Positions 43,770 to 54,827 of a stretch of DNA of 64,000 bases are shown in pieces. Both the position numbers and the translations under genes were made by a program. Each line of letters opens with the position of its first letter. Positions within the stretch are counted from its first letter, which is position 1. The stretch is from Roridomyces roridus (taxonomy: Eukaryota; Basidiomycota; Agaricomycetes; Agaricales; Mycenaceae): contig JARKIF010000047.1 in NCBI GenBank assembly GCA_029378245.1, positions 124,001 to 188,000 of the forward strand. The letters are read 5' to 3'. The notes beneath the pieces were generated by a model that was given only the letters and a program-made list of their open reading frames with translations, was not told where the DNA came from and ran no database searches.

Positions 43770-46491
43770 CTCGCACTTTCAAGCCCGTTAACTCCACCCT
43801 CCTTTTGATAGCCTAAAGCCCTGAGCTTCGTTCTTAAGTCCAGAATCTACAGAACCCATCCACGGACGCCGAAATTACTCGCCGACCCCGCAGAACATCA
43901 AGAATCAAGATTCTCGTTGTCAAACCCAGGCCCCGGGGTTCAAGCTGGATTTCCGAGTGGCAGGGTGAATCAATCTACATACATACATGGAAGAAGAAGA
44001 AAGAAGATTATCTTACGCCTTCAACGCCACGCGAAACGTTAACGCTTGATTGGAGCTATTGTAATGGAGGCGCAGGGCCCGTCGGGGAAGATAATCTTCA
44101 TTTCGCCCCTTTCAACGGCGACGTTCACCTCGGTAATCTTGTCTTATCCAAAGTGGTATCTGGGACCCACAGAATCAGACGCATGCACAAGACCTGGGCC
44201 CTCCGTCGGCGGATCTATCCGGCTTCCTCCGCTCAGTGTGTGTGAATTTCGGCGGTCCTCGCACTGATCTCTCCTTCGATTCAAGCCCTCTCTCAAGGGT
44301 CAATATAGTGAACGCGTAAGCATCCTCGATCATGTCCCCATCTTGCTCGTTTTGTACATCTTCCTCTTCCAGTTCGACCGTGTCTCTCTCTCACAATTTC
44401 GATCATCTCCCAACCTTGACCTCGCGGCTTCATGCCGTGCAACGCAACGCACGGACTCCAACCCTACTACTGCCTCGGCTATCTTCATGTGACCCTGTTC
44501 TACGTCGTATAATTTTTTCACACTGGACTCCATCGCGGGCACTGTGGCACAAAAACCGCCCAGCATCCATGCATCCATGCAGTTGCCGCAAGGCTCTGAA
44601 ATCTGTTTGCTTATCTCCTTGCCTGGACACTAATCGGCTCCAGCCTCTCAACGCACGTAAGTTATCAATCTCCGACTCACCGTCCGCACAATCCACAAGG
44701 TACTCTATCAACAAGTACGGACCGTATGTCGGGCCTCGGTGACTTGATTCAAATTTTCAGCAGCCCTTCGTTCCGACCTTCCGAACGGCGGCGACCTTCC
44801 CCAAGCCTCTTCGACACCGTACTCAAAAACGTCTTGGGAGAAGAAGATGGTATTGATCTGTTACTTGTTTGGGGGTTCTTCCTCTTCCAGGATGTCGACT
44901 AAACCTGCGCTTGAGGAAGACGTTTCTCATGACGATTGTTAACCGAGGCATGGCGTCCCTGACCTCGCGGATGCTTGCATGCAAGTAGGATGGTGTGATG
45001 TGCGTCCCTTGTCTGATTTTTTTTTCTGTTTTCGGATTCTCTGTGCCAGGGACATCAAGTGGGCGCCAACCACCCTCAGTCGCCACAAACACAACTACAT
45101 GGGCTCTCTCTGACTCTGCAGTACAGGCAGCCTGCACTTAGCAACTCCAAGGCTCCAAGGCTCCACCCCGTCAATCGGCAACCTTACCTCCTCCCTCTGT
45201 CTTCTTTCCGGTGATTTTCAAGAACCTCCGCATAGGAACTTGCCGTGGAAAATCCTTCGTATTCCGGCCACAAAGACGCCGAATTCACTCATCCGCTCCA
45301 CTTGACTCACGAGACCTCGGTCGGCAACCTTGTTTGCTGTCTCCGTCTTCTTTTTGGTGATCTTCAAGCCTGTTCGACGCGAGAATCTTTCGTTTTCCTT
45401 TTTTATACTTTTCCCTCTTGCAGCATTTTCGCCGAAGAAGAGCCTCAGATCGATTCAGCACGTTCGTCCATATTCCTCTCCACCGTCCCTTCTCCATCTA
45501 ATTGATTTGATTCATTAATGAAACGATGCCAGTGGCAGATTAGAACTGCATACGTTTCAGACAGCCAACTATTTAAAGTTGGGCTTCCACAGCATCCGGC
45601 TTGACCCACCCTCAATCTTTGACACCCAATCAGGCTGCACGTCTTGTCTTGTGTCTCATGCTAAAGAAGGAAGCGACTCCCAATCCGTGGCCCAATCCTA
45701 TCTAATCAGCGGAGGATGTTCCCTTCCCGTGGTCTGATGGTGGCGCCCTAATCTCTTGTTGAGTGGCTATCAAGCTGCCTTTGTTCCTCATTCGTCCAGC
45801 GGGTTCCAGGTTCCAAACGCACAAAGGTTCCAAACGCACAACCAAGAACGAGAACAAGGAGAGCTTTCACCCGTACCCGTACATCGACGCCGCCCGGATT
45901 GCGTTGCAACTCCATCATCGTACCCACTACTAAGTAATCAATCCACTTGCACCGCCCATTGACACTCAAGACGGAGTTTGGGCCTGGCGTCAGCGATCCA
46001 CGCGAGGCGGATCATTCGTGGTTCGATTAATTGCATACTGCCTCTCCCTCCGAGCCGCTCGGACGGTTCAAAGTAAATGAGTGTCGACGCTCCAGTCTTT
46101 GGGCGCAGTACCGACTTCATTCTGCCGCCCCCGTCTTTCCCAGAAAATTCCAACTTCCATCGGATGTTCTCCCGGTCAACTTGAGTATCCGGTTTCATAT
46201 GTCGCTCGACAGAGTCCACGGACCTGTGTTCTGAGTCTCAGGCCCCACTCTCTCGGTCTTCCAATTGCTTACGACTTCGAATTCGGCCTCCCAACCAGCG
46301 CCGGAGGACGGAGTTTCCCATTGTCTCATGGTAATCCTCGCTCGCCTCGCCGGCGATTTGAACTGAACCCGACGAGCCAGTCGAGACTTGATGGATGCAG
46401 GTTGAATTTTGCATTGCGCAACCAACTCGTTCTTCTCCATGGAATGAAATGCCGTAGGAATGCACCTTCGAAAATATTGAATCAATGGGCC
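43770..46491 (+). repeat. Long non-coding repeat R, copy R2
   Basis: Starts CTCGCACTTTCAAGCCCG, ends ATTGAATCAATGGGCC, 2.7 kb, homologous to R1 (inverted) and R3. It contains an internal imperfect direct repeat (about 45171-45235 and 45318-45385: cggcaacctt...tcttctttccggtgatttt...caag), also present in R3. The start is not preceded by an F-box stub here, which helps fix the true left end of R. No open frame above about 150 codons. Confidence 0.85.
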
Positions 46492-46527
46492 TGGAATCAT
46501 AGTAAGATACAATATTTGGTCAGAATC

Positions 46528-46556
46528 CAATCAGGAGATTGAAGGTTCGACCTGAA
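46528..46556 (+). repeat. tRNA-Arg 3'-half remnant
   Basis: caatcaggagattgaaggttcgacctgaag matches the anticodon 3' strand, variable loop and T arm of the tRNA-Arg genes, with the T stem broken. It lies 37 bp after the end of R2, just as an intact tRNA-Arg pair follows R3. Confidence 0.6.
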
Positions 46557-46826
46557 GCAAACCTGAAGAGAAAGCCGTGCGAGGTTGGCCGCTGCAAGGC
46601 TGCAAGGTGTCATTTTACAACGTACTTAGTCAAGACGAACGGATGTAGAAACAGGGGGGTGATAGTACTTGTAGGAATTATAGAATGTAGAGCCCGAAGG
46701 TGGAGCGAGTCAGACAACCAAACCGGGATCACGGAAAGCTGAGTCGGAGCCTTCGGTTTGTTTGCTCCTATGTGGCATTCACGCGCATTCACGCGCATTC
46801 ACGCTTCTTTCTTGCCCACTCCTCGC

Positions 46827-48590
46827 ATGGACCAAAGTGATCCTCCTGCACCTCCTCAGACTGGAACACGACACCACACCCTCCTGCACTCCAATGAGCC
46901 CCCCGATTCCTCCGAGATTCCCTTCATCCAGTCGACTTCATCTCGCATTGACGCGCGTCTCAGTGTCCTCGACGGAGAGATCGCTCGCCTGAAGCAGTTC
47001 GCTGCAGAGCGTGCTGTACTCGTTTCATATGGTGCGCAGACCAAAGCAGCACTCTCCCCGATGCGCCGGATGCCAAACGAGCTCCTCATCGAGATTTTCG
47101 TGCTCACCGTTCCTTCCGTCAAGTCGGATGGGCCCTGGGCGTGTACTTTTAGCATGAGGGGGAGTCCATGGGTTTTGACGCACGTCTGCAGTCGTTGGAG
47201 AGCTGTAGCCATCTCCACGCCGGCGTTGTGGTCCCAGCTCGTGCTGTGCTTTTGTCCCTTCCATTCTCAGCCTTTGGCGGCCGTCGAGGCGCAGATTGAG
47301 CGCGCGAATGGGCTACGGATCCACTTTGGGTCGAAGAGCAACGACGACTTCCACAAGGCGCTTTCAGAGTACTTCGGAGTGGACGAATTTGATCGAGAGG
47401 AGTACAACCCTCCCTTTCAGACAGAGATATTCCAGTACCTCACCGAGTCTTCCACGCGCTGGGAAGAACTAAGCCTGACCGTCACCCCAAGGCTACTTCC
47501 CCTCCTTCCGCTCATTCGTGACCGACTTCCTTCGTTGCGGAGGTTATGGCTGGAATGGGATAGTGAAGACATGGATTGGGATTTGGAGAAGAAGCCATTC
47601 GACTACTTTCAGACCGCAGATTCGTTGGTTCACTTGGGAGTGAACCGCGATGTTGGCCGTAACGTCGGCGAACCGTATCCCATTACAATCCTCACCCCGC
47701 CCAAGCAACTCACCCGCTACTGCGCCGATGCATCCTGGGCCACGCATCGAGGCATTCTGCGCGCAAGCCCTACTCTTATCGAGGCCTATGTCAACATCAT
47801 TCTCTCGGATAGGCCCAACCCGTGGCCAGCAGCCGGCGAGACCTTTGATCTACCTCAGCTTCGGTGCCTCTATATTTCGGATTCGAAACCCCTCTCCAAC
47901 TTTCACGTTCCCGTACTCGAGCAGTTAACCCTCGGAATGGGTGCGCAGCGCCTCGGTACGCGTGAAAGGCACCGCAAGGTTCCCCGAGGGCTCGATCGTT
48001 TCATCGCGAACACTCCTACCATTCGAAAGCTCGGGTTCATGGGTGGAGCTGACCAGTTTTTCGTTCGCACCATTTTGAAGAAATTTCCGCATATCGAGGA
48101 GCTAGCTATCATCGTCGTTCCGACCTGGGAAGATTCACGAATCGATAGCGAGGGCTCGGGCGACGAAGGGGGTTGTCCACCAAAGGAGGTTGCGCGTTTG
48201 TTTATATTATCCCTCTTCAGCTCCCTCTTCATTGACCCGCGCCCCACTCTCCTGTGCCCGCGGCTCTCTCGCATCCGTCTCGGATTTAAGTCCTCGTTTG
48301 GCATGGCTTCACAAGATATTCTCTCGGCCTGTCTCCGAACACTGGAATCTCGATGGAATGCCAGTGCCATACCGGATCGTGCGCTTGAAGCTGCGACGGT
48401 TTTCATCGAGGATGGGCCCAGCCCAGATGACGAGACGCAGCATCGTATAGACTCTCTTCGCGAGGATGGGCTGGAGCTGTCTTTATTGACTGAGGACAAG
48501 CAAGTGATGAAGACGATGACATCTTGGCTGTGCACTAGCGAGTGGGTCGAGCACAAAGTACCGTTTAGAGATCTTGATGAGTTATACTGA
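46827..48590 (+). CDS. F-box domain protein of the array
   Basis: Intronless, Met 46827 (MDQSDPPAPPQTGTRHHTLL). Coiled coil SRIDARLSVLDGEIARLKQF, F-box LSPMRRMPNELLIEIFVLTVP, PWVLTHVCSRWRAVAISTPAL. The leucine-rich part has HLGVNRDVGRNVGEPYP, RYCADASWATHRGILR and FIANTPTIRKLGFMGGAD, tail WVEHKVPFRDLDELY. About 587 residues. The N-terminal half is closest to the minus-strand gene at 31553 and the C-terminal tail to the one at 37158, hinting at exchange between paralogs. Flanked by R2 upstream and an F-box stub plus R3 downstream. Confidence 0.88.
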   Translation: MDQSDPPAPPQTGTRHHTLLHSNEPPDSSEIPFIQSTSSRIDARLSVLDGEIARLKQFAAERAVLVSYGAQTKAALSPMRRMPNELLIEIFVLTVPSVKSDGPWACTFSMRGSPWVLTHVCSRWRAVAISTPALWSQLVLCFCPFHSQPLAAVEAQIERANGLRIHFGSKSNDDFHKALSEYFGVDEFDREEYNPPFQTEIFQYLTESSTRWEELSLTVTPRLLPLLPLIRDRLPSLRRLWLEWDSEDMDWDLEKKPFDYFQTADSLVHLGVNRDVGRNVGEPYPITILTPPKQLTRYCADASWATHRGILRASPTLIEAYVNIILSDRPNPWPAAGETFDLPQLRCLYISDSKPLSNFHVPVLEQLTLGMGAQRLGTRERHRKVPRGLDRFIANTPTIRKLGFMGGADQFFVRTILKKFPHIEELAIIVVPTWEDSRIDSEGSGDEGGCPPKEVARLFILSLFSSLFIDPRPTLLCPRLSRIRLGFKSSFGMASQDILSACLRTLESRWNASAIPDRALEAATVFIEDGPSPDDETQHRIDSLREDGLELSLLTEDKQVMKTMTSWLCTSEWVEHKVPFRDLDELY

Positions 48591-48798
48591 TTTTGTACTT
48601 GCTGCTGTCGGCAGACTTGAACTTCTTGTTTCTTGGTACTTGCGCCGCGGGAATGAGACGGAGCTGGGATGCACGCGATAGAAGACTTCAAGAAAGCGGC
48701 GCAAGGTACAATATTCATGTAAGTACTCGAGCTGAGGGGAAAACGGGATGATGTGTACAGTGTCGTCGGGATCACGGAAGCAACTTCAAGTTGAGGTC

Positions 48799-48855
48799 TG
48801 TTGGTTTGTTCATGTGTTGCACAGCACCCAGCTTCTTGACCACGGACCCAATCTC
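48799..48855 (+). pseudogene. 5' stub of an F-box gene at the edge of R3
   Basis: ttggtttgttcatgtgttgc...cttcttgaccacggacccaatctcct matches the F-box leader and first codons seen at 35300-35231 and 29546-29470, but the ATG is lost (catggacc became cggaccc). Repeat R3 starts immediately after. Confidence 0.65.
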
Positions 48856-51360
48856 CTCGCACTCTCAAACCCATTAACCTGCACCCACCTTTTGATAGCT
48901 TAGTCTAGGCCTTCTTTGTTCCCCAGAACGCATCCACGGACCATCAAGATTCAAGATTCTCGTCGCCAAACCCAGGCCCCGGGCTTCAAGCTGGATTTCC
49001 GAGCAGGGTGATCAATCTGTAGAAGACTTACACCTTCAACGCCACGCGAAACGTCAACACTTGAGGAGAGACGCCAGGCCCCGCCGGCGAATATACTCTT
49101 CATTTCAGTCGACCTGTCTCGTCTTTCGACGTCTTCACCTCGGTCTTGTCCTATCCAAAGTGGTATCCGGGACCCACCCGGTCACCCACCGAATCAGAGG
49201 CTCAAGACATGGACCTGGACCGTCCGTCGGCGGATCTGTCCGGCTTCCTGTGCGAGTTTCTGTGGTCCTCGGCTCCTCGCACTGATCTCACCCCTCCCTC
49301 AAGCTCGCTGCTCAAGCCCCAAAATAATCATAATGAGATGAGTAATTACGCATGCTCAATCATGTCTCCATCTTGCTCGTTTTGTACATCTTCCTCTTCC
49401 AGTTCGACCGCGTCTCTCACAATTTCGATCATCTCCCAACCTTGACCTCGCGGCTTCATGCGTGCAACGCACGGACTCTGACCCTAAACCAGTTCACACT
49501 GGACAGCATACAGCATGCACTTTGCACAAGTCTCTAAATGGTAAAATCTGTTTGCTTATCTCCTTGCCTCGACACTAATCGGCTCCAGCCTCTCAACGCA
49601 CGTAAGTTATCAATCTCCGTCGTCCGAGCCGTCCTTCCGCACAATCCACAACGGACCGACCGTCTCTTCGGCAACTTTTTCGTTTTCGGCCTCGTTCCGA
49701 CCTTCCGAACGGCGACCTTTCGACGCCGTACTCAAAAACCCCTTGGGAGAAAAGGAAGACGATATTCATCTGTTGCTTGTTTAGGGGTTCTTCCTCTTCC
49801 AGGATGTTGACCAAAACTGAAGGTTCTCACGACGATTGTTAACCGAGGTCTGGCGTCCCTGACCTCGCGGTTGCGTGCATGTAGGGCCCGGGATTGTCGG
49901 TTGGGCAGTGATATGTATGACCCTTGCTTTTTTCGTGTTCTCGAATTCTGTGCCAGGGACATCGAATCGGCGCCACAAACACACCTACGCCCTCTGATTA
50001 TATTATCAAGCTGGACTCTGCACTACAGACAGCCTGCACTTGTCGGCTCCAAGACTCCACCCACGAAACTGAGTACGGAGCGCTCGGTCACTCGGTCACT
50101 CGGCAACCTGACCTTCTCCCTCTGTCTTCTTTCCGCTGATTTTCAAGAACCTGCGCATAGGACTCACTTGCCGTGGAAAATCTTTCGTTTCGCGGCCACA
50201 AAGACGCCGAATTCACTCATCCGCTCCACTCGACTCACGAGACTTCGGTCGGCAACCTTGTTTTTCTGCCTCCGTCATCTTTTCGAAGATCTTCAAGAGC
50301 CTGTTCGACGCGAGAATCTCTCGTCTTGCTTCTCTAAACTTTTTCCTCTTGAGCATTTCCGCCGAAGAAGACCCTCCGATCGATTCAGCACGTTCGTCCC
50401 TTCGTTCGTTGTCCGTCTAATTGATTTCATTCATTAATGAAACGATGCCAGTGGCACCACTACGTTTCAAACACCCACGTATTTAAAGTTGGGCTTCCAC
50501 AGCATCCGGCTTGACCCACCCTCAATCTTTGGCACCCAATCAAGCTGCACGTCTTGTCTTGTGCCTCATGCTAAAGTAAGAGCCCAACCAATCCCAATCC
50601 TATCTAATCAGCGGAGGATGTTCCCTTTCCGCGGTCTGATGGTGGCACCCTAATCTCTGGTTAAGTGGTTATCAAGCTGCTCTTGTTCCTCTTTCGTACC
50701 GCAGGTTCCGGGTTCCAAACGCACAACGAAGAACGAGAACAAGGAGATACCCGCACATCAACGCCACCCGGTTTGCGTTACAACTCCATCCATGTAAGTA
50801 TATACACCTACTAATCAATCTACTTGCACCGCCCATTGACAGTCAAGACGGAGTTTGGCCCTGGCGTCAGCGATCCACGCGAGGAGGATCAGTCGTGGTT
50901 CGATTAATTGCTTACTCCCTCTCCCTCCGAGCCGTTCGGGTGGTTCAAAGTAAATATCGGCTCCCCAGCCTGTTTGGGCTCAGTCGTACGGACTTCATTC
51001 TGCAGCCCTCCGTCTTTCGCAGAGAATACTCAGTTCCAACTTCCAGACGTTCTCCCGGTGAATTTGAGTATCCGGTTTGATATTTGTGTACCCCGCTCGA
51101 CGGGGTCCACGGGGTTCTCGGACCTGTGTTCTCAGTCTCATGCCCTCAGGTCCCAGTCTCTCGGTCTTGGAATTCCTTACGACTTCGGCCTCCCAACCAG
51201 CGCCGGAGGACGGAGTTTCCCATTGTCCCACGGTAATCCCCGCTCGCTTCGCCGGGGATTTGAACTGAACCCGACGAGACAGTCGAGACTTGACGGATGC
51301 AGGGTGAATTATAAATGTATAGGCGCATTGCGCGCAAGCAAATGTTCTTCTTCCTTGGCA
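48856..51360 (+). repeat. Long non-coding repeat R, copy R3
   Basis: Starts CTCGCACTCTCAAACCC; homologous along 2.5 kb to R2 (direct) and R1 (inverted). The last landmark is a degenerate counterpart of cgttcttctccatggaa near 51345; the ATTGAATCAATGGGCC end is missing. Followed at 51436 by the tRNA-Arg block. No coding sequence recognised. Confidence 0.85.
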
Positions 51361-51435
51361 ATGGAAGGGCAGGAGGGCACCATTTAAAACATCGAATCGA
51401 GCAGCCCCGTGGAATTTGGTTACAGTCCCGGTTTA

Positions 51436-51916
51436 ATGGCCGCCTGGCGAAATGGCATCGCGTCTGACTACGATGCATTACCATTGGATTGTTATCAGGA
51501 GATTGCAGGTTCGACCCCTGCGGTGGTCATTATGATTTTCTTCCTGGTGGCAAAGGACTCATTTTTTCCGCCGCCAGCTTTCCATTCTCTCTTACAAGGT
51601 GATGGGTATCCCCTTGATTGTGGGTGGGACATCTCCGATCGGTGGAAACTTTAAATTCTAACGAGCTACGAATCCACATGCATTGTGGAAATTTGGTATT
51701 CAGCTTGGCGACTTGGCAAGCGTTAACAAATGGGACATGGGGAACGTCGGCCTCTCGCGATCAAAAGTTGCCAGCGACCAAAAGTAAGAGTTGGCGGAGT
51801 ATCGATGATGGAAGTGCCGACTGAGTATGCCGCAACTGGCAAATTCACGGATTGTGGACAAAAAACTCGAGCGAGTCGGAGGACAAAATGACCACCGCAG
51901 GGGTCGAACCTGCAAT
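51436..51916 (+). repeat. tRNA-bounded block, copy 2 of a direct duplication
   Basis: Near-identical to 26951-27430 in the same orientation. Flanks on both sides are unrelated to those of copy 1. Confidence 0.9.
51438..51529 (+). tRNA. tRNA-Arg(ACG), intron-containing
   Basis: Identical to the gene at 26953-27044, including the 20-nt intron after position 37. Acceptor GGCCGCC/GGTGGTC, T loop TTCGACC. Confidence 0.88.
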
Positions 51917-51988
51917 TTCCTGATAACGCACGAAATTGCCTGAACCAACCCATCGTAGTCAGACGCGATGCCATTTCGCCAGGCGGCC
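51889..51988 (-). tRNA. tRNA-Arg(ACG), intron-containing, convergent partner
   Basis: Mature sequence nearly the same as the other three (one base differs before the T stem, GAAATT against GAGATT). Its 28-nt intron (starts TGGGTTGGTT) differs completely from the 25-nt intron of the equivalent gene at 27403-27499. Confidence 0.86.
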
Positions 51989-52356
51989 GTTGGAAAGGGA
52001 TTACATGGTGTAGTCATCCCCCGTCCGCCAAGCTTTGTCTGGTGTAAGTCTGTCTCCCCAATATCGTACGAGCTCGATCGTGGACGGTGGCCACTCGTTC
52101 TCAATTCATCTGCTCACCGGGGAGACGGATCGAGGCAGGGAGCGACACGGTCACATGCCTGATGCGTCCAAACGTGCCACGTGTCTGATGTCTTTCTCTC
52201 TCCGAGTCACTGATCCACATGTGTGCCATTGTTCGCCAATGTCACGAGTACGGTCGACCGCGGCTGGTATTCATGGCCTAAAACGGTAACCTCGATCCCT
52301 TTATATTGACATCTGTTCCTTTCTTTGCCACCACTCTCATCTTCTTACCCACACTC
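51989..52356. promoter_or_regulatory. Upstream region of the F-box gene at 52357
   Basis: A TATA-like tttatattg is at about 52300-52308, about 50 bp before the start codon. No gene in this stretch. Confidence 0.45.
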
Positions 52357-54131
52357 ATGGTGAGCTCTTACCAGCGCGATGGATCTGTGCTTACCGTCCC
52401 TAGACGCGACCACTCGAACTGCGCCCATTCGATCACGACTCCCTCTTTGCGGCACGTGTCGACGCGCTCCTTCGGTCGAACGAGCCGCCGGAGGAATCCG
52501 ATATCCAAAAAACCCAGAAACTCATTTCGGATTACAGACACCACCTCGACGAGCTCGATGACGAACTTAGGGGGTTGAATGACCGGCTGCCTGTCCTGGA
52601 AGACCTGCACGCCGAATTTCCGGACGGTCAGCTGGGGCACCAAATCTCGGGGTTGAAAGAGCGGTGCGCCTTGCTCGAAGCTGACCGTGCCACGAGCATC
52701 GCCAGATCCTCCGAGCTCAATTACCCCGCCATTCTCTCTCCCCTTCGACGCATGCCACCCGAAATCCTGCGCGAAATCATGAGGTGGACGGTCCCCACGG
52801 CCGTCACAGAGGTCTTCCCCGGAGGTGTCGGCTTGCGCCAGAGTCCCTGGAATATCGCCTGCGTTAGCCAACGATGGAGGGCAGTCGCTCTCTCAATGCC
52901 TTCGTTGTGGTCGTTGATTCTGTGGAATTATAACCGATACAACCTTCCCATCCAGGCGATCAAGATTCAGGTCCAGCGGGCCAACATGCTCCGCGTGAAC
53001 TGGCATGGCAATGTTCATCCCTCCGAGTTTGACGAGACCAAGACGTCGACGGCGGTGCAGACACTCGAGTACCTCATCGAGCATTCCCCACGATGGGAGG
53101 AATCGATGCTGCAATTATTAACAGCCGAGATGGTGCATCTGCTCCCTGCTCTGCGGGACCGAATTCCTTCCTTGCGTATGCTGGTGATCACCTGGGCCGA
53201 CGGGGAGAGCGAAGAAAAGACGCGGTCACTCGACTGCTTTGAGACGGCGTCTTCTCTCGTGAGGCTCGTCCTGCACCGCCGGTATCACCCGCTATCCACA
53301 CCCTTCGTATTTCCGGGAAATCAGCTCACACAATACCAGGGCGTCAGTGCAGATTGGGCTACCCAACGTGCCATTTTGAGCGCCAGCCCGTCTTTGATTC
53401 AAGCCTCCATCCATATCAGCGTGGCGACCCCTCAGCATTGGGGAGAACCCATCCGATTGGGAAGACTTCTCCGCCTCAGTGTCTCTGACATCAGAGTCCT
53501 GTCGTACCTCTCGGCACCCGTGCTGGAACACATCGTCATCAGGTTTCGCCATTCTTCCAACTGGTTCGAAATGGGCGGCACGCTCGACCGTTTCTTGACA
53601 TCCCACTCGTCCACTATCCGCACGGTAGTCCTCGAGAGCATTTGTGATGCGAAATTGGCGGGGGAGATCCTGCAACGCGTCCCCAATGTTAAAAACCTCG
53701 TGCTCATTGGTTCTTGTAACAATCACAGCCATCTCCGTCCTACCATATCTGACGAGCTGGTGGCACTCCTTTCCCACTTCACCGGCGTGGACTCGGAACG
53801 TAGGCCGACCCTCATCTGCCCCCGCCTATCTCGCTTCGTCCTCGTTTTCAAGTCGGGCTACCCATTCAGCGTGGACTACCAGATCATTTGTCAAGCGCTC
53901 GAGACTCGATTGAGGCTCGTTGCCCAGACCAACGCCTCGCCGCTGCAAGCTGTCATGGTCGCTTTCGAGTCGAGCTCTCCGCGGACGGTGCAGCAGCCGA
54001 ATTCCAAGGCGCTTTGCAGATTGAAAAAGCTCGGAAGCCAGGGGCTGAAATTTTTGTACGTGGAAGGGGCGAGTGCTAGGTGTCGCGTTGAGGCTTGGAC
54101 TTGCCGCCCGAGGTGGCATGTTGGAAATTAA
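52357..54131 (+). CDS. F-box domain protein with an ATG-only first exon
   Basis: The main frame has no usable ATG upstream of the coiled coil. It is open back to an acceptor tag at 52401-52403. Splicing ATG (52357-52359) across a 44-bp intron (GTGAGC...CCTAG) gives MTRPLELRPFDHDSLFAARV, then ALLRSNEPPEESD, the family N-terminal signature. A coiled coil, F-box LSPLRRMPPEILREIMRWTVP and PWNIACVSQRWRAVALSMPSLW, and a leucine-rich remainder follow to CRPRWHVGN, about 576 residues. It is divergent from the array copies and nearer to the 14-19-kb genes. Start model is a deduction; the body is certain. Confidence 0.82.
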
Positions 54132-54827
54132 AGGTACACTTTGTACCAGTATGTAGACTATAATTTTCATTCAATTTCAAACGTCGCCTTTCGTGCCTCG
54201 ACATGTGACCGAGTGTGTGAGTAATTGTTCCGGCCGAAACGGCCAAGGCCGGCTTGCTCCACACCGCCATCTTCTTTGATTCGCCAGAGGATCGTTCATG
54301 TTCGTCTTCGTTGCGTTCGATTCACGCACGGCACTCCGCGGTTGGTGCCTCAAGAATTCTCTCCTCGGAGTTCTCGACCGACGGCGATATTGATCGAGCC
54401 CGCCCGCGCCAATCCAAGTCCCCCAATGCCAGATGGACACCGTGGCACTTCCGGATCTCGTATTTATGCTTTCCAGGAATCTGGGAAAGCAATGAGTGTG
54501 CTATCCGCTCGGCTGGACACTCTGCCGGAGCCAACCTGCAGAATTGCACCGCTGGGGCCTCTGAATCATCCAAGATCTTCTGCTCGTCAACTCCGAATCT
54601 TGGCCGAGACTCTACTTGCTCTCTATAACCGCGGGTAACCGTTAAGCGTGGAGCACAACATAAACATGTCCAGAAGCGCCCACGGCTCCTCCTGATATGA
54701 TGCTCTTCTCACTCATGTTCCCATGACCGCTCCAGCCTCTCGTCAGATCGTGGATATCGGACTTCCTACTATGTAGAGTACCCGCCGCTATGTGTTCCCT
54801 CTTCGAATTCTCGCCCCCATCGCAGCC
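54132..54827. other. Intergenic, P450 copy 3 promoter
   Basis: No gene supported. A small palindrome ggccgaaacggcc lies near 54232-54244. Confidence 0.4.

Noticed and set aside
26951..51988. Whole region as one large inverted duplication centred near 39.5 kb
   Set aside because: F-box and R copies are inverted, but the tRNA blocks are in direct orientation and the centre holds single-copy DNA, so one event cannot explain the layout.
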